NCBI RefSeq assembly: GCF_038502225.1
Contig: NC_091311.1
Coordinates: forward strand, 33,917,296-33,981,295
Reading direction: 5' to 3'
Length of the DNA: 64,000 nt
Origin: Cherax quadricarinatus
Taxonomy: Eukaryota; Arthropoda; Malacostraca; Decapoda; Parastacidae
A program made the translations under genes and the position numbers. The notes beneath the pieces are model-generated. The model did not search any database and was not told where the DNA came from. It saw only the letters and a list, made by a program, of their open reading frames with translations. This document shows positions 20,947-31,957 of the stretch, piece by piece; within the stretch, counting starts at the first letter, position 1; the number at the start of each line of letters is the position of its first letter.

Positions 20947-23125
20947 TCAACGCCCCCGCGGCCCGGTCCATGACCAGGCCTCCCGATGGATCAGGGCCTG
21001 ATCAACTAGGCTGTTACTGCTGGCCGCACGCAGTCCAACGTACGAGCCACAGCCCGGCTGATCCGGCACTGACTTTAGGTATCTGTCCAGCTCTCTCTTG
21101 AAGGCAGCCAGGGGTTTATTGGCAATTCCCCTAATGCTTGATGGGAGGCTGTTAAACAGTTTTGGGCCCCGGACACTTATGGTGTTTTCCCTTAGTGTAC
21201 CAATGGCGCCCCTACTTTTTATTGGGGGCATTTTGCATCGCCTGCCCAGTCTTTTACTTTCGTAGGGAGTGATTTCTGTGTGCAGATTTGGGACCATTCC
21301 TTCCAAGATTTTCCAAGTATAGATTATGATACATATCTCTCCCTCCTGCGTTCCAACGAGTACAAGTCAAGTGCTTCCAAGCGTTCCCAGTAGTTAAGGT
21401 GCTTGACAGAACTTATACGTGCAGTAAAGGATCTCTGTACACTCTCTAGATCTGCGATTTCACCTGCTTTGAATGGAGATGTTAATGTACAGTAGTATTC
21501 CAGCCTAGAGACAACAAGTGATTTGAAAAGGATCATCATGGGCTTGGCATCTCTCGTTTTGAAAGTTGTCATTATCCATCCTATCATTTTCTTTGCACGT
21601 GCGATCGTGGCACTGTTGTGATCCTTGAAAGTGAGATCCTCAGACATTACTACTCCCAGGTCCCTTACATTATTTTTCCGCTCTATTGTATGGCCGGAGT
21701 CAGTAGTATACTCTGTTCTAGTTATTATCTCCTCCAGTTTTCCATAACGGAGTAGTTGGAATTTGTCCTCACTGAACATCATATTGTTTACCGTTGCCCA
21801 CTGGAAAACTTTGTTTATATCTTCTTGGAGGTTAACCGCGTCCTCAGCAGATGACAGCCTCATGCAGATCCTAGTATCATCCGCAAAGGATGATACGGTG
21901 CTGTGGTGTATATCTCTGTTTATGTCTGATATGAGGATAAGGAATAAGATGGGGGCGAGTACTGTGCCTTGTGGAACAGAGCTCTTCACTATGGCAGCCT
22001 CCGATTTAACTCTGTTGACCACTACTCTTTGTGTTCGATTTGTTAGGAAGTTGAAGATCCATCTCCCCACTTTCCCAGTTATTCCTTTAGCAAGTATTTT
22101 ATGGGCTATTACGCCATGATCGCATTTGTCAAATGCTTTTGCAAAGTCTGTGTATATTACATCTGCATTTTGATTTTCTTCCAGTGCATCCACTGCCATG
22201 TCATAGTGATCCAGTAGTTGTGAGAGGCAGGAGCAACCTGCCCTGAACCCATGTTGCCCTGGATTGTGCAGATTTTGGGAATCCAGGTGATTTGCAATCC
22301 TGCTTCTTAGCACTCTTTCAAAGATATTTATGATGTGAGACGTCAGAGCTATTGGTCTATAGTTCTTAGCTAATGCTTTGCTGCCACCTTTATGAAGTGG
22401 GGCTATATCCGTTGTTTTAAGTGACTGTGGAATTTCACCCATGTCCAAGCTCCTCCTCCATAGTGTACTTAGGGCACGCGAGAGGGGTTTCTTGCAGTTC
22501 TTAATGAAAACAGAGTTCCACGAGTCTGGGCCCGGGGCTGAGTGCATAGGCATGTTGTCAATGGCTTTTTCGAAATCTATCGGAGTTAGGGTAATGTCGG
22601 AAATCTGGCATACATTTATGGAGTTTTGAGGCTCATTCATGAAGAAATCATTTGGGTCGTCGATCCTCAGACCGATTAGTGGTTCACTAAACACAGAGTC
22701 GTACTGGGATTTCAATATTTCACTCATTTCCTTGTTGTCATCTGTGTAAGTCCCATCCTGTCTGAGTAAGGGCCCAATACTAGATGTGGTATTTGCCTTG
22801 TTTTTGGCATATGAAAAGAAATATTTTGAATTTCTTTCAATTTCACTAATAGCTTTAAGCTCCTCCTGCCTCTCCTGGTTCCTGTAAGAGTCATTTAGCT
22901 TAAGTTCGATAGTTTCCACTTCCCTGGTCAGCGCCTCCTTTCGTGTATCAGATATTCTAGCACTCCTGAGGAGCTCAGTGACTCTTCGTCGTCTTCTGTA
23001 GAGGGAGCGTCTTTTTCTCTCCAGTTTACTCCTGCTCTTCTTCTTTCTTAGGGGAATATGCCTAGAACATGCTTCGGCTACCAGGAAGTTGATCCTTTCA
23101 AGGCACTGGTTTGGATCCGTCATGA
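20947..23125 (-). pseudogene. LINE A ORF2, reverse transcriptase part
   Basis: Reads TDPNQCLERINFLVAEACS at the broken edge, then NKANTTSSIGPLL, HSAPGPDSWNS, KNYRPIALTSHIINIFERVL, HGFRAGCSCLSQLL, YTDFAKAFDKCDHG, SSVPQGTVLAPILF and the catalytic SSFADDTRI (about 21880). It continues to ERLEALDLYSLERRRERY near 21330, where a small frameshift occurs. The C-terminal piece GPKLFNSLPSSIRGI continues to 20947. Apart from the frameshift and the LINE B insertion it is well kept, so LINE A is fairly young. Confidence 0.85.
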
Positions 23126-23781
23126 GGCAGCCATTAATAACTTCACAACAGCAGTAACAAACATTGACTGGCACACTGAGCTAGAAATCTATACAGATAT
23201 TGACGAATGTTTTAATAATTTTCTAAAAAAGACCCAATACCTCTATAACAAGCACTGCCCTAAAAAAACTAAACAGATGACAGCTAAGAGACTGAACAGT
23301 CCCTGGCTAACACCCAGCATTCTCAAATCCATAAATACAAAACACCGATATGAAAAACAGTACAGAATGGGTCACATAACCAGAGACCAAACAAAACGTT
23401 ACTCGTCAATCCTAACCAGCCTGATAAGAAGGGCAAAAAAACTGTATTATGAGAACAGATTATCCAACTTACGAGGTGATATAAAAAAGACCTGGAAGAC
23501 CCTATCAGAAATTCTGGGAACAAAAAAGATATCACGAAATAGCGAAATAAAATTAGCAAAATCAGATGAACCCCAACTCCTACCAACAGAAACAGCAAAC
23601 AGACTCAATGATTTCTTCTCCACTATAGGACAAAACCTTGCCAATAAAATCCCAAGCTCAGATACCCCACCAAATGACTACCTCACCGGCAACTACCCGA
23701 ACACACTGTTCCTAGCTCCGAATAACCCATACGAAGTCTCCCTTATTATCAACACACTAAAAAACAAGGCAGGAGATTTAA

Positions 23782-26725
23782 CCCTTTGAGGGTTTTCGTC
23801 GTACTAGTACGTCTTACGCGTAGGGTTTTTTGACGTACTAGTACGCATAAATTCTAGCGGCCTCAAATCTCGCGCGAAAAGGCTGATAGGCCTAGGTGTG
23901 AGAGAATGGGTCTGCGTGGTCAGTGTGCGCGGTAGAAAAAAAATCTGGGACCCAGTGGTGCATTGTGGGAATGCCCTCTTAGTAAACAATGTCCACCATG
24001 CCTCGCGGTAAGAAGCTCCTCACTCCTCGGCGAATTGGGACACTTTTGTTCCCCAGTGACAGTTCTAATAGTGATGGAAGTGCCAGTGAAGATGAGTTTC
24101 GTGGTTTTAGTGAGGTTTTGACCGAAACTAATGACCATAATATCGGTAATAGTGAAGAAAACCCAGACGACCCTCAGCCTTCCACCTCTGGTGCTGGGCC
24201 CTCGTGTTCACGTTCAGTTGTTCCAGAACCCAAGAGGAAACTTCTATTTTCCCAAATCCCAGACTCAGATGAGAGCATGGGTGATGATAGTGATAGTGAA
24301 TATGAACTACAAGCTCTTCAAACTAGTTCCAGTAGTGATAGTGAAGTGCAATATTCCCCAGTGAAGCGTCAGTATATACGACGATATATGCGCTCTGGAA
24401 GTGTGCCATATGTTATACCAAGGGGAAGGAGTGTATCTCGGAGTACATCCCGTGGCTGTACAACAGGAACAGACAGTGAAAATGACGAAGATACTGTTGC
24501 AATTGGGATGGAAAATGTGCGTGGTGGTAGTGGTGCCGGCGGTGAGGCACCAGCAGTGGGCCATGCTGCCACGCCGCTGCCTCAGCTGATCTAGAACAAA
24601 GGCCACCATCCCCCACTCCCCCACCACACCAGCCTCCACAACCACAACCTCCACAACCACAACCTCCACAACCACAACCACCTGTCATTGTCCAGTACCC
24701 ACCAGCAGACCGCACCTGGGATTGGCAGGAAGCTGTCAATTTTGTTCCAAATCCCCACCAGTTTGATGGCAGCCAAAGTGGAATACGGCCATCTTGTGCA
24801 CTTGGGAACAATGCCACTGAACTGGAATGTTTCGAGTTATTCTTTGACGAACCACTGATGAAAAGTATTGTCATGGAAAGCAACACATACTACGAGTACA
24901 CCATGGCAAACACAATACTTTCACCAAAATCACGTCTACACCAATGGAAGGAGGCAACTGTGGCTGAGATGTATCTTTTCTTTGCCACAATAATGCTTAT
25001 GCCACATGTGTATAAGCACAAAGTGAAATCATACTGGTCAACAGACCCCCTGATTGCAACACCAGGTTTCAGTGATATAATGCCAGTGAATCGATTTGTG
25101 CTAATGTTACGTATGCTTCACTTCTCAGATAAAACCAGGCCTGACAGAACTGACAGGTTATATAAGATTAGGAATGTGTTTGTGTATCTGAAACAGAAAT
25201 TCAGTACTCATTTTTATCCCTTCAGGAAGCTTGTAATTGACGAGTCTTTGATTCTGTTCAAAGGAAGACTCTCTTTCAAGCAGTACATACCAAGCAAGAG
25301 GAAACGCTTTGGTATAAAGTTGTTTGTGCTTTGTGATTGTTACAGTGGTCTGGTATTGGATATTATTGTGTACACTGGAAGTTATACATTGCAAAATACC
25401 AGGAAGTTATTGGGCATCTCAGGTGATGTGGTTCGAACAATGATAGAACCATACCTTGGTAAGGGGCATATATTATATACAGATAACTGGTACACAAGCC
25501 CCTCACTCAGTGATTTTTTGCGAGTGAACATGACAGATGTGTGTGGCACAGTGCGTGCAAATCGAAAACATATGCCCAGGTTTGATGCTGGCACTCGCAG
25601 AGGTGAGGTGCAGGCGTTTGCTGCCAATGACATCATGGCATTTCGGTGGCATGACAAACGAGATGTCACACTGTTGTCATCAATTCACCCTAATGAAATG
25701 GCAGACAGTGGCAGGCAGCATAGAGAGAGAAATGAACCCATTCTAAAACCTGCAGCTGTGATTGATTACACCTTCAACATGCGTTCAGTGGACAAATGTG
25801 ACATGCAGATTGGGTTTGCTGATTGTGTTCGCAAGAGTTATAAGTGGTACATCAAACTGTTTTTCCATCTTCTGGACATTTCCATGCTCAATGCTTATAA
25901 TATGTATAAGATGAGCACCAGAAACAAACCACAGTACGGCGAATTCTGTTTGTCTGTCATCAGACAAATAGTATTCAAGTACCAAGGAAATGCACCTGCA
26001 ATTGACCGCCCACCAAATTATCAACAACTACCTGCTCGTCTGAAGCATGGTGATCACTTCCTGGTAAAACTGCCTGCTACTGCTTTGAAGAAAAAGGCTC
26101 AGAAGAGGTGTTACGTCTGTTCACATACAAAAAAAACGCCCACGACAACGCAGAGACACTCGTTTTATGTGTGAGGAGTGCAAAACTCCACTGTGCATGA
26201 CACCATGTTTCAAAGAGTTCCACAGGCTGCAGAACTTCTAGAAACATGTCCTGTGACTGTATATGTGTATATAAAATATAGAAAAATAGTAATAAACAAC
26301 ATTTCATATTGTTTGTTTGTGTAAATATTTTCTGTAAACAAAATAATGACAACAGTGTTTACGCCCTTATTGTGTAGTATTGAAAAAGAAATAACTTACA
26401 AAATACTGATCATGTTGGCCTCAGAGGCCATAAAAGTTACTCAGAAAAAGAAAAATTGAAAAAAAATTGAAAATAGTACATAAAAAAGTAAATAGAAAAA
26501 TACCGGGTGACGGCAGTCGGCGATGTTACCATATGTTGTTCAATTTTGGCAAATTTCACACCTCCATATCTCGGTAAGTATTGACGCTAAAATTTTTTTG
26601 TTTAGCCTATAATGTTTAGAAAAAAATACTCTATTTTTTCATAAGAAAAAATAATTTTTTTTTTTTTTGAAATTTGGCCGACCCTGAGAACGAGTTTCGG
26701 AGAGGGCCTGTCGACCCTCAAAGGG
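23782..26725 (+). mobile_element. piggyBac element 1, transposase-bearing
   Basis: 2944 bp flanked by TTAA (23778-23781, 26726-26729), ends CCCTTTGAGGGT / ACCCTCAAAGGG. Next to the 5' end are palindromes CGTACTAGTACG at 23800-23811 and 23834-23845. The transposase spans 23998-26241. It is the probable source of the mobilising protein for MITE 1 (1897-2968), whose ends match it. Confidence 0.92.
23998..26241 (+). pseudogene. piggyBac transposase, two single-base frameshifts
   Basis: Start MPRGKKLLTP at 23998 (context CCACCATGC; an in-frame ATG lies 9 nt upstream). The N-terminus is acidic and serine-rich with PQPSTSG. A one-base frameshift lies somewhere in 24530-24592; the downstream frame reads through a PPQPQ stretch. 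The DDD core follows: ELFFDEPLMKSIV, KLVIDESLILFKGRLSF (first Asp, near 25240), LYTDNWYTSPSL (second, near 25485) and MRSVDKCDMQIGF (third, near 25795). The Cys-rich C-terminal domain (CYVCSH, then MCEECKTPLC) is shifted out of frame by an extra A in the A run near 26130. Known function of the family: TTAA-specific cut-and-paste without footprint. Confidence 0.9.
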
Positions 26726-28579
26726 TTAAATACCTTACCACCCTTTATATACAAAAAAGTGTCAAAAGTGCTATCACCAATCATTGCAACACTCTTTAAC
26801 AAATCCATTGAATCCTCCACCTGCCCTACAGCTCTCAAAATAGCAAGGGTCACCCCGATCCATAAAGAAGGAGACCAAACAGAGTTGAATAACTATAGGC
26901 CAATATCCAATTTACACCCTCTCTCAAAAATCTTCGAAAAATTAATTCATAAACGAATCTACTCCTACCTTATCTCCCAAAACATACTCAACCCCTGCCA
27001 ATTTGGATTCAGGCCTAATAAAAATACTAATGATGCTATTATACACATGCTAGAACATATATACACTGCAATAGAGAAAAAAGAAGTCCCACTGGGGATC
27101 TTCATTGACTTACGTAAAGCTTTTGATACCGTTGACCATGACTTGCTCCATGTAAAATTGTCACACTATGGTATTAGAGGGCACTCCCTCAACTACCTCA
27201 AGTCATACCTCAGCAACAGAAGCCAATATGTGTATGCAAATGGGGCAAGCTCTTTCGCTCAACCAATTACAGTTGGTGTCCCACAGGGAAGTGTCCTTGG
27301 CCCTCTTCTCTTTCTCCTATACATAAATGACTTACCAAATGCTTCGCAATTACTCAAACCCACACTTTTTGCAGATGACACTACATACGTCTTCTCTCAC
27401 CCGAGCCCAGTCACGCTAGCCAATACTGTAAACACCGAATTACAGAAAATATCTACCTGGATGAGGACTAACAGACTTACACTAAACACTGACAAAACCT
27501 ACTTCATTCAGTTTGGTAACAGAGCTACAGATGTACCTCTTAACATAACGATAAACAGATCACCTATCACAAAGCTAACAGAGGGAAAATTCTCAGGAAT
27601 CCACCTTGATAATAGACTCAAATTTCATACACATATACAACAAATTTCTAAGAAAATTTCCAAGACTGTAGGCATACTATCGAAGATACGGTACTATGTT
27701 CCACAGTCAGCCCTCCTGGCCCTTTATCACTCTCTTATTTACCCCTATCTCACCTATGGAATTTGTGCATGGGGCTCAACAACAAGTAACCATCTCAGAC
27801 CACTAATTACCCAACAAAAGGCTGCAGTTAGAATGATAACAAATTCTCACTACAGGCAGCACACTCCACCAATATTCAAAACACTCAACCTACTCACCAT
27901 ACAAAACATCCATACTTATTACTGCACCTATTACATACATAGAACACTTAACTCTGATATTAACCCTCCCCTCAAACATCTCCTTGCCAACCTCAACAGA
28001 ACACATGACCATAACACAAGGCACAGATCACTCTTTGATGTTCCTCGTGTCCATCTCACGCTATGCAAAAACTCAATGCACATAAAAGGCCCTAAAATCT
28101 GGAATTCATTACCTGTAAATATAAAAGAAACACTACCTGTTTATAAATTCAAGTCTCTTCTCAAAGATCACTTACTCACTCAAAACCAAATAAATACTGA
28201 ATAACTGAACCTTATAAATTGTATATCCTATATGTTACTCACAATTATATCACACAAATGTTAAACCTAGGACCCAATCTAACTTTAGTTTTTTAAATAC
28301 ACTACCTAACAGAATACTCCATTCGACTGAATGTACAGCAATGCATGCAACCATATGACCTGTCTTTGTAATACTCATTTGTGCTTTATAGTTATCTGTT
28401 TACAATAATGTTTTATCACTGATTTCATCATTGCTTAGTTAATCTTAAGTTAATTTTAAGCCAGCCCGTAATGCTATGCATATAAGTGGCTTTGGCATGC
28501 TGCTCTTACCTGTATTTTTTGTACCTCTGTATGTATGCTTAAATTACTAAATAAATAAATAAATAAATAAATAAATTTA

Positions 28580-29549
28580 AGACATCTTCCCAACATGTTT
28601 CGTTTAGGACATGGTTTACCTGGTCCCAGTTGATGTTCTTGTTGTTGAAATTGTATTTTGTGAAGACACCTTCACAGGTACATGCATTCTGCTGTTCAGG
28701 ACCCCTATGCATGTACGTCTGGACTTCGATTAGATTGTGATCGGAATTAGTTGTTTTTGATATTCTTATGTCTCTTATCAGGTCCTCATTATTTGTGAAG
28801 ATAAGGTCAAGTGTGTTTTCTAGTCTTGTTGGCTCCACTATCTGCTGGCTTAAGGTGTGTTTTTCGCAGAGACTTAGTAGCTCATGTGTGTGTGACCTTT
28901 CATCTGCGCTACCTCCGGGGATTATTTCAGCTATAACATTATTTGCTACATTCTTCCATTTTGTATGCCTTAAGTTGAAATCACCAAGCAGTAAGATGTT
29001 TGGGGATGGAGCTGGAAGGTTTTCCAAACAGTAATCGATTTTCAGTAGCTGTTCCTTGAACTGTTGTGAGGTTGCATCTGGTGGCTTGTATACAACCACA
29101 ATGACTAGGTTTTGGTTCTCGATCTTTATTGATAGAACTTCAACTACCTCATTTGTGGTGTTCAGCAACTCCGTGCAGATAAGGGACTCTTTGACATACA
29201 GGCCAACCCCCCCTTGTTGCCTCTTTTTTCTGTCGCATCTAAAAAGGTTGTAACCACTTATCCATATTTCACTGTCAAAGTGATCTTTTGTGTGAGTCTC
29301 TGTGAAGGCTGCAAACATTGCATTAGACTCCACTAGAAGTCCACTGATAAAAGGTATTTTGTTGTTGGTGGATGGCTTAAGGCCCTGTATATTAGCAAAT
29401 ATGAACGAGGTTGTATTCTGTGCTTGTTGGGGGGATTTTGTTATTGGCATCAGTAGTTGTAATTCTGGAGGGCCATGGGTGGCCACTGGCTGCGCCTCCA
29501 GTCCAACAAGGCTCCAAGGTGGTGGACTATTTTTGCTATTTCCTTCCAT
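28580..29549 (-). pseudogene. LINE A ORF2, endonuclease part
   Basis: Minus-strand frame beginning MEGNSKNSPPP at 29549. Apurinic-type endonuclease motifs: IFANIQGLKPS (Asn), AFTETHTKDH (catalytic Glu), GLYVKESLIC, LLLGDFNLRHTKW (Asp/Asn) and TTNSDHNLIEV (Asp-His). It runs to ETCWEDVLN, where LINE B interrupts. The start overlaps the end of ORF1 by about 100 nt in another frame. Confidence 0.85.
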
Positions 29550-30046
29550 TTTCTTTTTTCGTTTCCTGCCACTAAAAAATCACCTGGAGTTGGGTTGTCG
29601 TAGCTACTATTGTTTGTCTTGTGGGGTCTGTGCCTCCTGGTCCCTTTTAGATGGTATGCAGGGCACTCGATGTTGTAACACTGCTTCTGGAGGACCGAGG
29701 AGTGGCACATTTTTGGGTGAAAGAAAGTACAGGAAGAAGAACGACACACTCCTTTAGACAGGAGGTCGCTACATTTTTTGGGATGGTCAAAGTTGCATGT
29801 CCCATTTTTTTCCCCTGTTATTCCATGCTTACAGATGCCCCAAGCATAATATTTGCACAAATTCACCTTTGGTTGAGCATTGTTGGGAGGTGTGCTGTCA
29901 ATTTCTGCAGGTTCTGGGACTGCACTATAATCCTCAGTATCCAAGCCAGGGCCACCCCGTCCTGGATTCCATCTACTTTCCCCAGTAGAGGAAGAAGGAG
30001 GAGACTCCTCTCCAACATCTGTACTGTGGGCCACGGTCTTGTGCAA
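29450..30046 (-). CDS. LINE A ORF1 protein with CCCH-type zinc fingers
   Basis: A 198-residue minus-strand frame. After a Ser/Pro-rich N-terminus it has CKYYAWGICKHG(x)nCNFDHPKKC, then CRSSSCTFFHPKMC and a third, CYNIECPAYH. These are C-x7-8-C-x5-C-x3-H type fingers expected to bind RNA. It lies directly 5' of ORF2 with overlap, as expected for a LINE ORF1. In this role it would coat the element's RNA. The frame is intact. No close match is claimed; the finger count is read from the sequence. Confidence 0.75.
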   Translation of the reverse strand: MHKTVAHSTDVGEESPPSSSTGESRWNPGRGGPGLDTEDYSAVPEPAEIDSTPPNNAQPKVNLCKYYAWGICKHGITGEKNGTCNFDHPKKCSDLLSKGVCRSSSCTFFHPKMCHSSVLQKQCYNIECPAYHLKGTRRHRPHKTNNSSYDNPTPGDFLVAGNEKRKWKEIAKIVHHLGALLDWRRSQWPPMALQNYNY

Positions 30047-30229
30047 TGATGGTTGTATATTTACGGTTTTAGATGGTTGTATATTTACTGTTTTTGTGGT
30101 GGTTTAGGTAGTGTCCCTAGGAGAGTCTGGGCTGGCAGTAATGCTGGGGCTGGGTCTGGGTCAGCACTGGGGCTGGGGGCTGGGGCTGGGTCTGGGTCAG
30201 TGGCTGGGCCTGGGCCAGCACCAGCACTG

Positions 30230-30858
30230 TGGGTATTAGTGCTATGACTCCCTTAGACCTGACTACTTCTATGACTGACCTGTACTTATCCAGTAGCTCC
30301 TGTCTCCTGCCCTTCCCAATGTCATTTCCACCAGCACTAAGACAGATAATGGGCTTGTTCCCATTACCTGACATAATATTATCCAACCTGCTGACTATGT
30401 CACCAACACCAGCTCCTGGAAGGCACACCCTCTGTCTGACCTTTCTATCTGTTACAAAAAGCACAGTCCATACATCTTACCTGAGAATCTCCTATTATTA
30501 AAACATTCTTACCTTGATTAGCAGGGTAATCAGTGATACCTTCAACCTCACTAACCACTGAAGTGCACTCGTCCTGGAGAACAGAGAATCGATTTCCTAC
30601 CTTCACATCTTCTCTGTTAACCCTCCTTATCTTCCTTCTTCCTGAACTGTGAACCACTTGCCACTTAAAGCAGCTGCCACTCTCACTGCTGGTGACCATT
30701 TCCTCCTTACCAGCTAAATCCTTCTCACACTCACTCCCAAACTCATCTAGGCAAAGCTTCAGCCTCCTATTTTCCTCCTGAAGAAGTAGAACCTCCTTCT
30801 TCAACACCTGAACCTGAGATTCTAAAACACTACAACAAGCCATGGTGCTAGGTAACAC
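30230..30858 (-). pseudogene. CR1 ORF1, N-terminal part (coiled coil and SGNH start)
   Basis: Reads MACCSVLESQVQVLKKEVLLL (heptad-like coiled coil) with the start near 30843, then a basic linker (SSGRRKIRRVNRED). The SGNH hydrolase blocks KNVLIIGDSQVR (block I) and IICLSAGGNDIGKG (block III) follow. A one-base shift near 30460 separates blocks I and III. At about 30230 it is broken by LINE A. CR1 and L2 ORF1 proteins are known to carry such esterase domains. Confidence 0.82.
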
Positions 30859-30954
30859 CCCATGCTAATTTCCAGAGAGCTTAGGACAGGTATGACCACA
30901 AGTGACCACTGACCTCAGCATACTGACCACAGTGTATGTATACTTCCATGTGGT

Positions 30955-31957
30955 AATTTGTCAATATATGAGCTTGGTTGTTTAGTCATGAAGTTTTAAG
31001 ATTTAGATAATTCGTAGAGTTATTGGTAGTGTTATATATTGAGTATTGAGTATTTAGTGTAGGGTGATTAGGTGGCTTTTGAGAAGTCTTAAATTGATTT
31101 TCAGACCGAGTTACTTTGGTATTTTCTGGTAATGAATTCCAAACTTTGGGGCCCTTTATGTGCATAGAGGTTTTACACAGTGTGATGTGGACACGGGTAC
31201 ATCAAAAAGAGATCTGTGTCTTGTGTTATGGTCGTGTGCCCTGTTAAGACTGGTGAGGATAAGTTTGAGTGGAGGGTTTATGTTTGCGTGTATTGTTTTA
31301 TGTATGTAGTAGGCACATGAATAAGTATGGATGTTCTTAATGGTGAGCAGGTTTAGACTTTTCAATAGTGGTGGAGTATGCTGTCGGGAGTGGGAATTTG
31401 TCATCATTCTGACTGCCTTTTGCTGGGTTATTAGTGGTCTTATGTGATTTAATGTTGTTGATCCCCAGGCACAAATTCCATATGTGAGATAAGGGTAGAT
31501 GAGTGAATGATACAGTGCAAGGAGAGCCGATTGTGGAACATAGTATCGTATCTTTGATAGTATGCCTACAGTCTTAAAGATTTTCTTGGTCATCTGTTGT
31601 GTATGTCTGGAACTTGAGGTGACTGTCATGGTGGATTCCTAGGAATTTTCCCTCCGTGAGTCTTTTGACGGGTGATCCGTTTAGCATTATGTTTAGTGGA
31701 ACATTTGCAGCTTTTGTTTCCCAACTGAATGAAGTAGGTTTTGTCAGTATTCAGTGTAAGTTTATTAGTCATCATCCAGACAGATATTTTCTGTAATTCG
31801 GCATTGACTGTGTTGGCGAGTATGACTGGGTTTGGGTGAGAGAAGACCTATGTAGTGTCATCTGCAAATAATATGGGTTTGAGAAGCTGTGATGCATTCA
31901 GTAGGTCGTTGATGTAGATGAGAAAGAGGAGTGGTCCAAGGATGCTAAGTGGCTAAG
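30955..31957 (-). mobile_element. 5'-truncated LINE B-family fragment
   Basis: Minus strand: LGPLLFLIYINDL and ILFADDTT (near 31860), then frameshifts, then IRYYVPQSALLALYHSLIYPYL and HNTRHRSLFDVP. It matches LINE B at 27290-28080 and is 5'-truncated in the RT. It lies between the CR1 5' end and a truncated Tigger. Confidence 0.82.

Larger units (their letters stand above)
23127..28204 (+). pseudogene. LINE B reverse transcriptase, interrupted only by a piggyBac
   Basis: N-terminal block: SPWLTPSILKSINTKHRYEK, then NDFFSTIGQNLANKI and TLKNKAGDL at 23776. After the piggyBac it continues with IYKKVSKVLSPIIATLFNKS, NNYRPISNLHPLSKIFEKLI, FGFRPNKNTNDAI, FIDLRKAFDTVDHDLL, VGVPQGSVLGPLLFLLYIND and the catalytic TLFADDTTYV (27367-27390). 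The C-terminal LYHSLIYPYLTYGICAWGS is next, and the frame ends at 28204 without internal stops. When the piggyBac is removed at TTAA the frame reads AGDLNTLPPF. It looks recent. Confidence 0.88.
23127..28575 (+). mobile_element. LINE B: 5'-truncated non-LTR retrotransposon with (TAAA)n tail
   Basis: Starts at about 23127 within the region before the RT (NNFTTAVTNIDWHTELE) and ends in ATAAATAAATAAATAAATAAA at 28548-28573. RT spans 23127-23781 and 26730-28204, split by a piggyBac at a TTAA. Inserted in the opposite orientation into LINE A. A related fragment in minus orientation is at 30955-31957. Confidence 0.85.
20914..30230 (-). mobile_element. LINE A: non-LTR retrotransposon with CCCH-finger ORF1
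   Basis: Inserted into CR1 ORF1. The 3' end (about 20914) has the repeat CCTGGAGGTTACCTGGAGG and GC-rich sequence GATCAACGCCCCCGCGGCCC. The 5' end (about 30110-30230) is a GGCTGGG-rich 5' UTR. ORF1 (29450-30046) and ORF2 (endonuclease 28580-29549, RT 21324-23125) are on the minus strand. LINE B sits inside ORF2 after WEDVLN. The clade is CR1/Jockey-like; exact clade not resolved. Confidence 0.85.
15886..30950 (-). mobile_element. CR1-clade LINE, minus strand, with four nested elements
   Basis: The 3' end at about 15886 carries GTAAGAACATAAGAAAGAAGG (reverse of the CR1 tail). The 5' end lies near 30950. Without its insertions the element is about 4 kb and codes for ORF1 (SGNH esterase-type) and ORF2 (endonuclease plus RT). 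The insertions are a TTAA element at 16634-18389 and LINE A at about 20914-30230. LINE A holds LINE B (about 23127-28575), and LINE B holds a piggyBac (23782-26725). All four removals rejoin CR1, LINE A or LINE B protein sequence. Confidence 0.88.
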
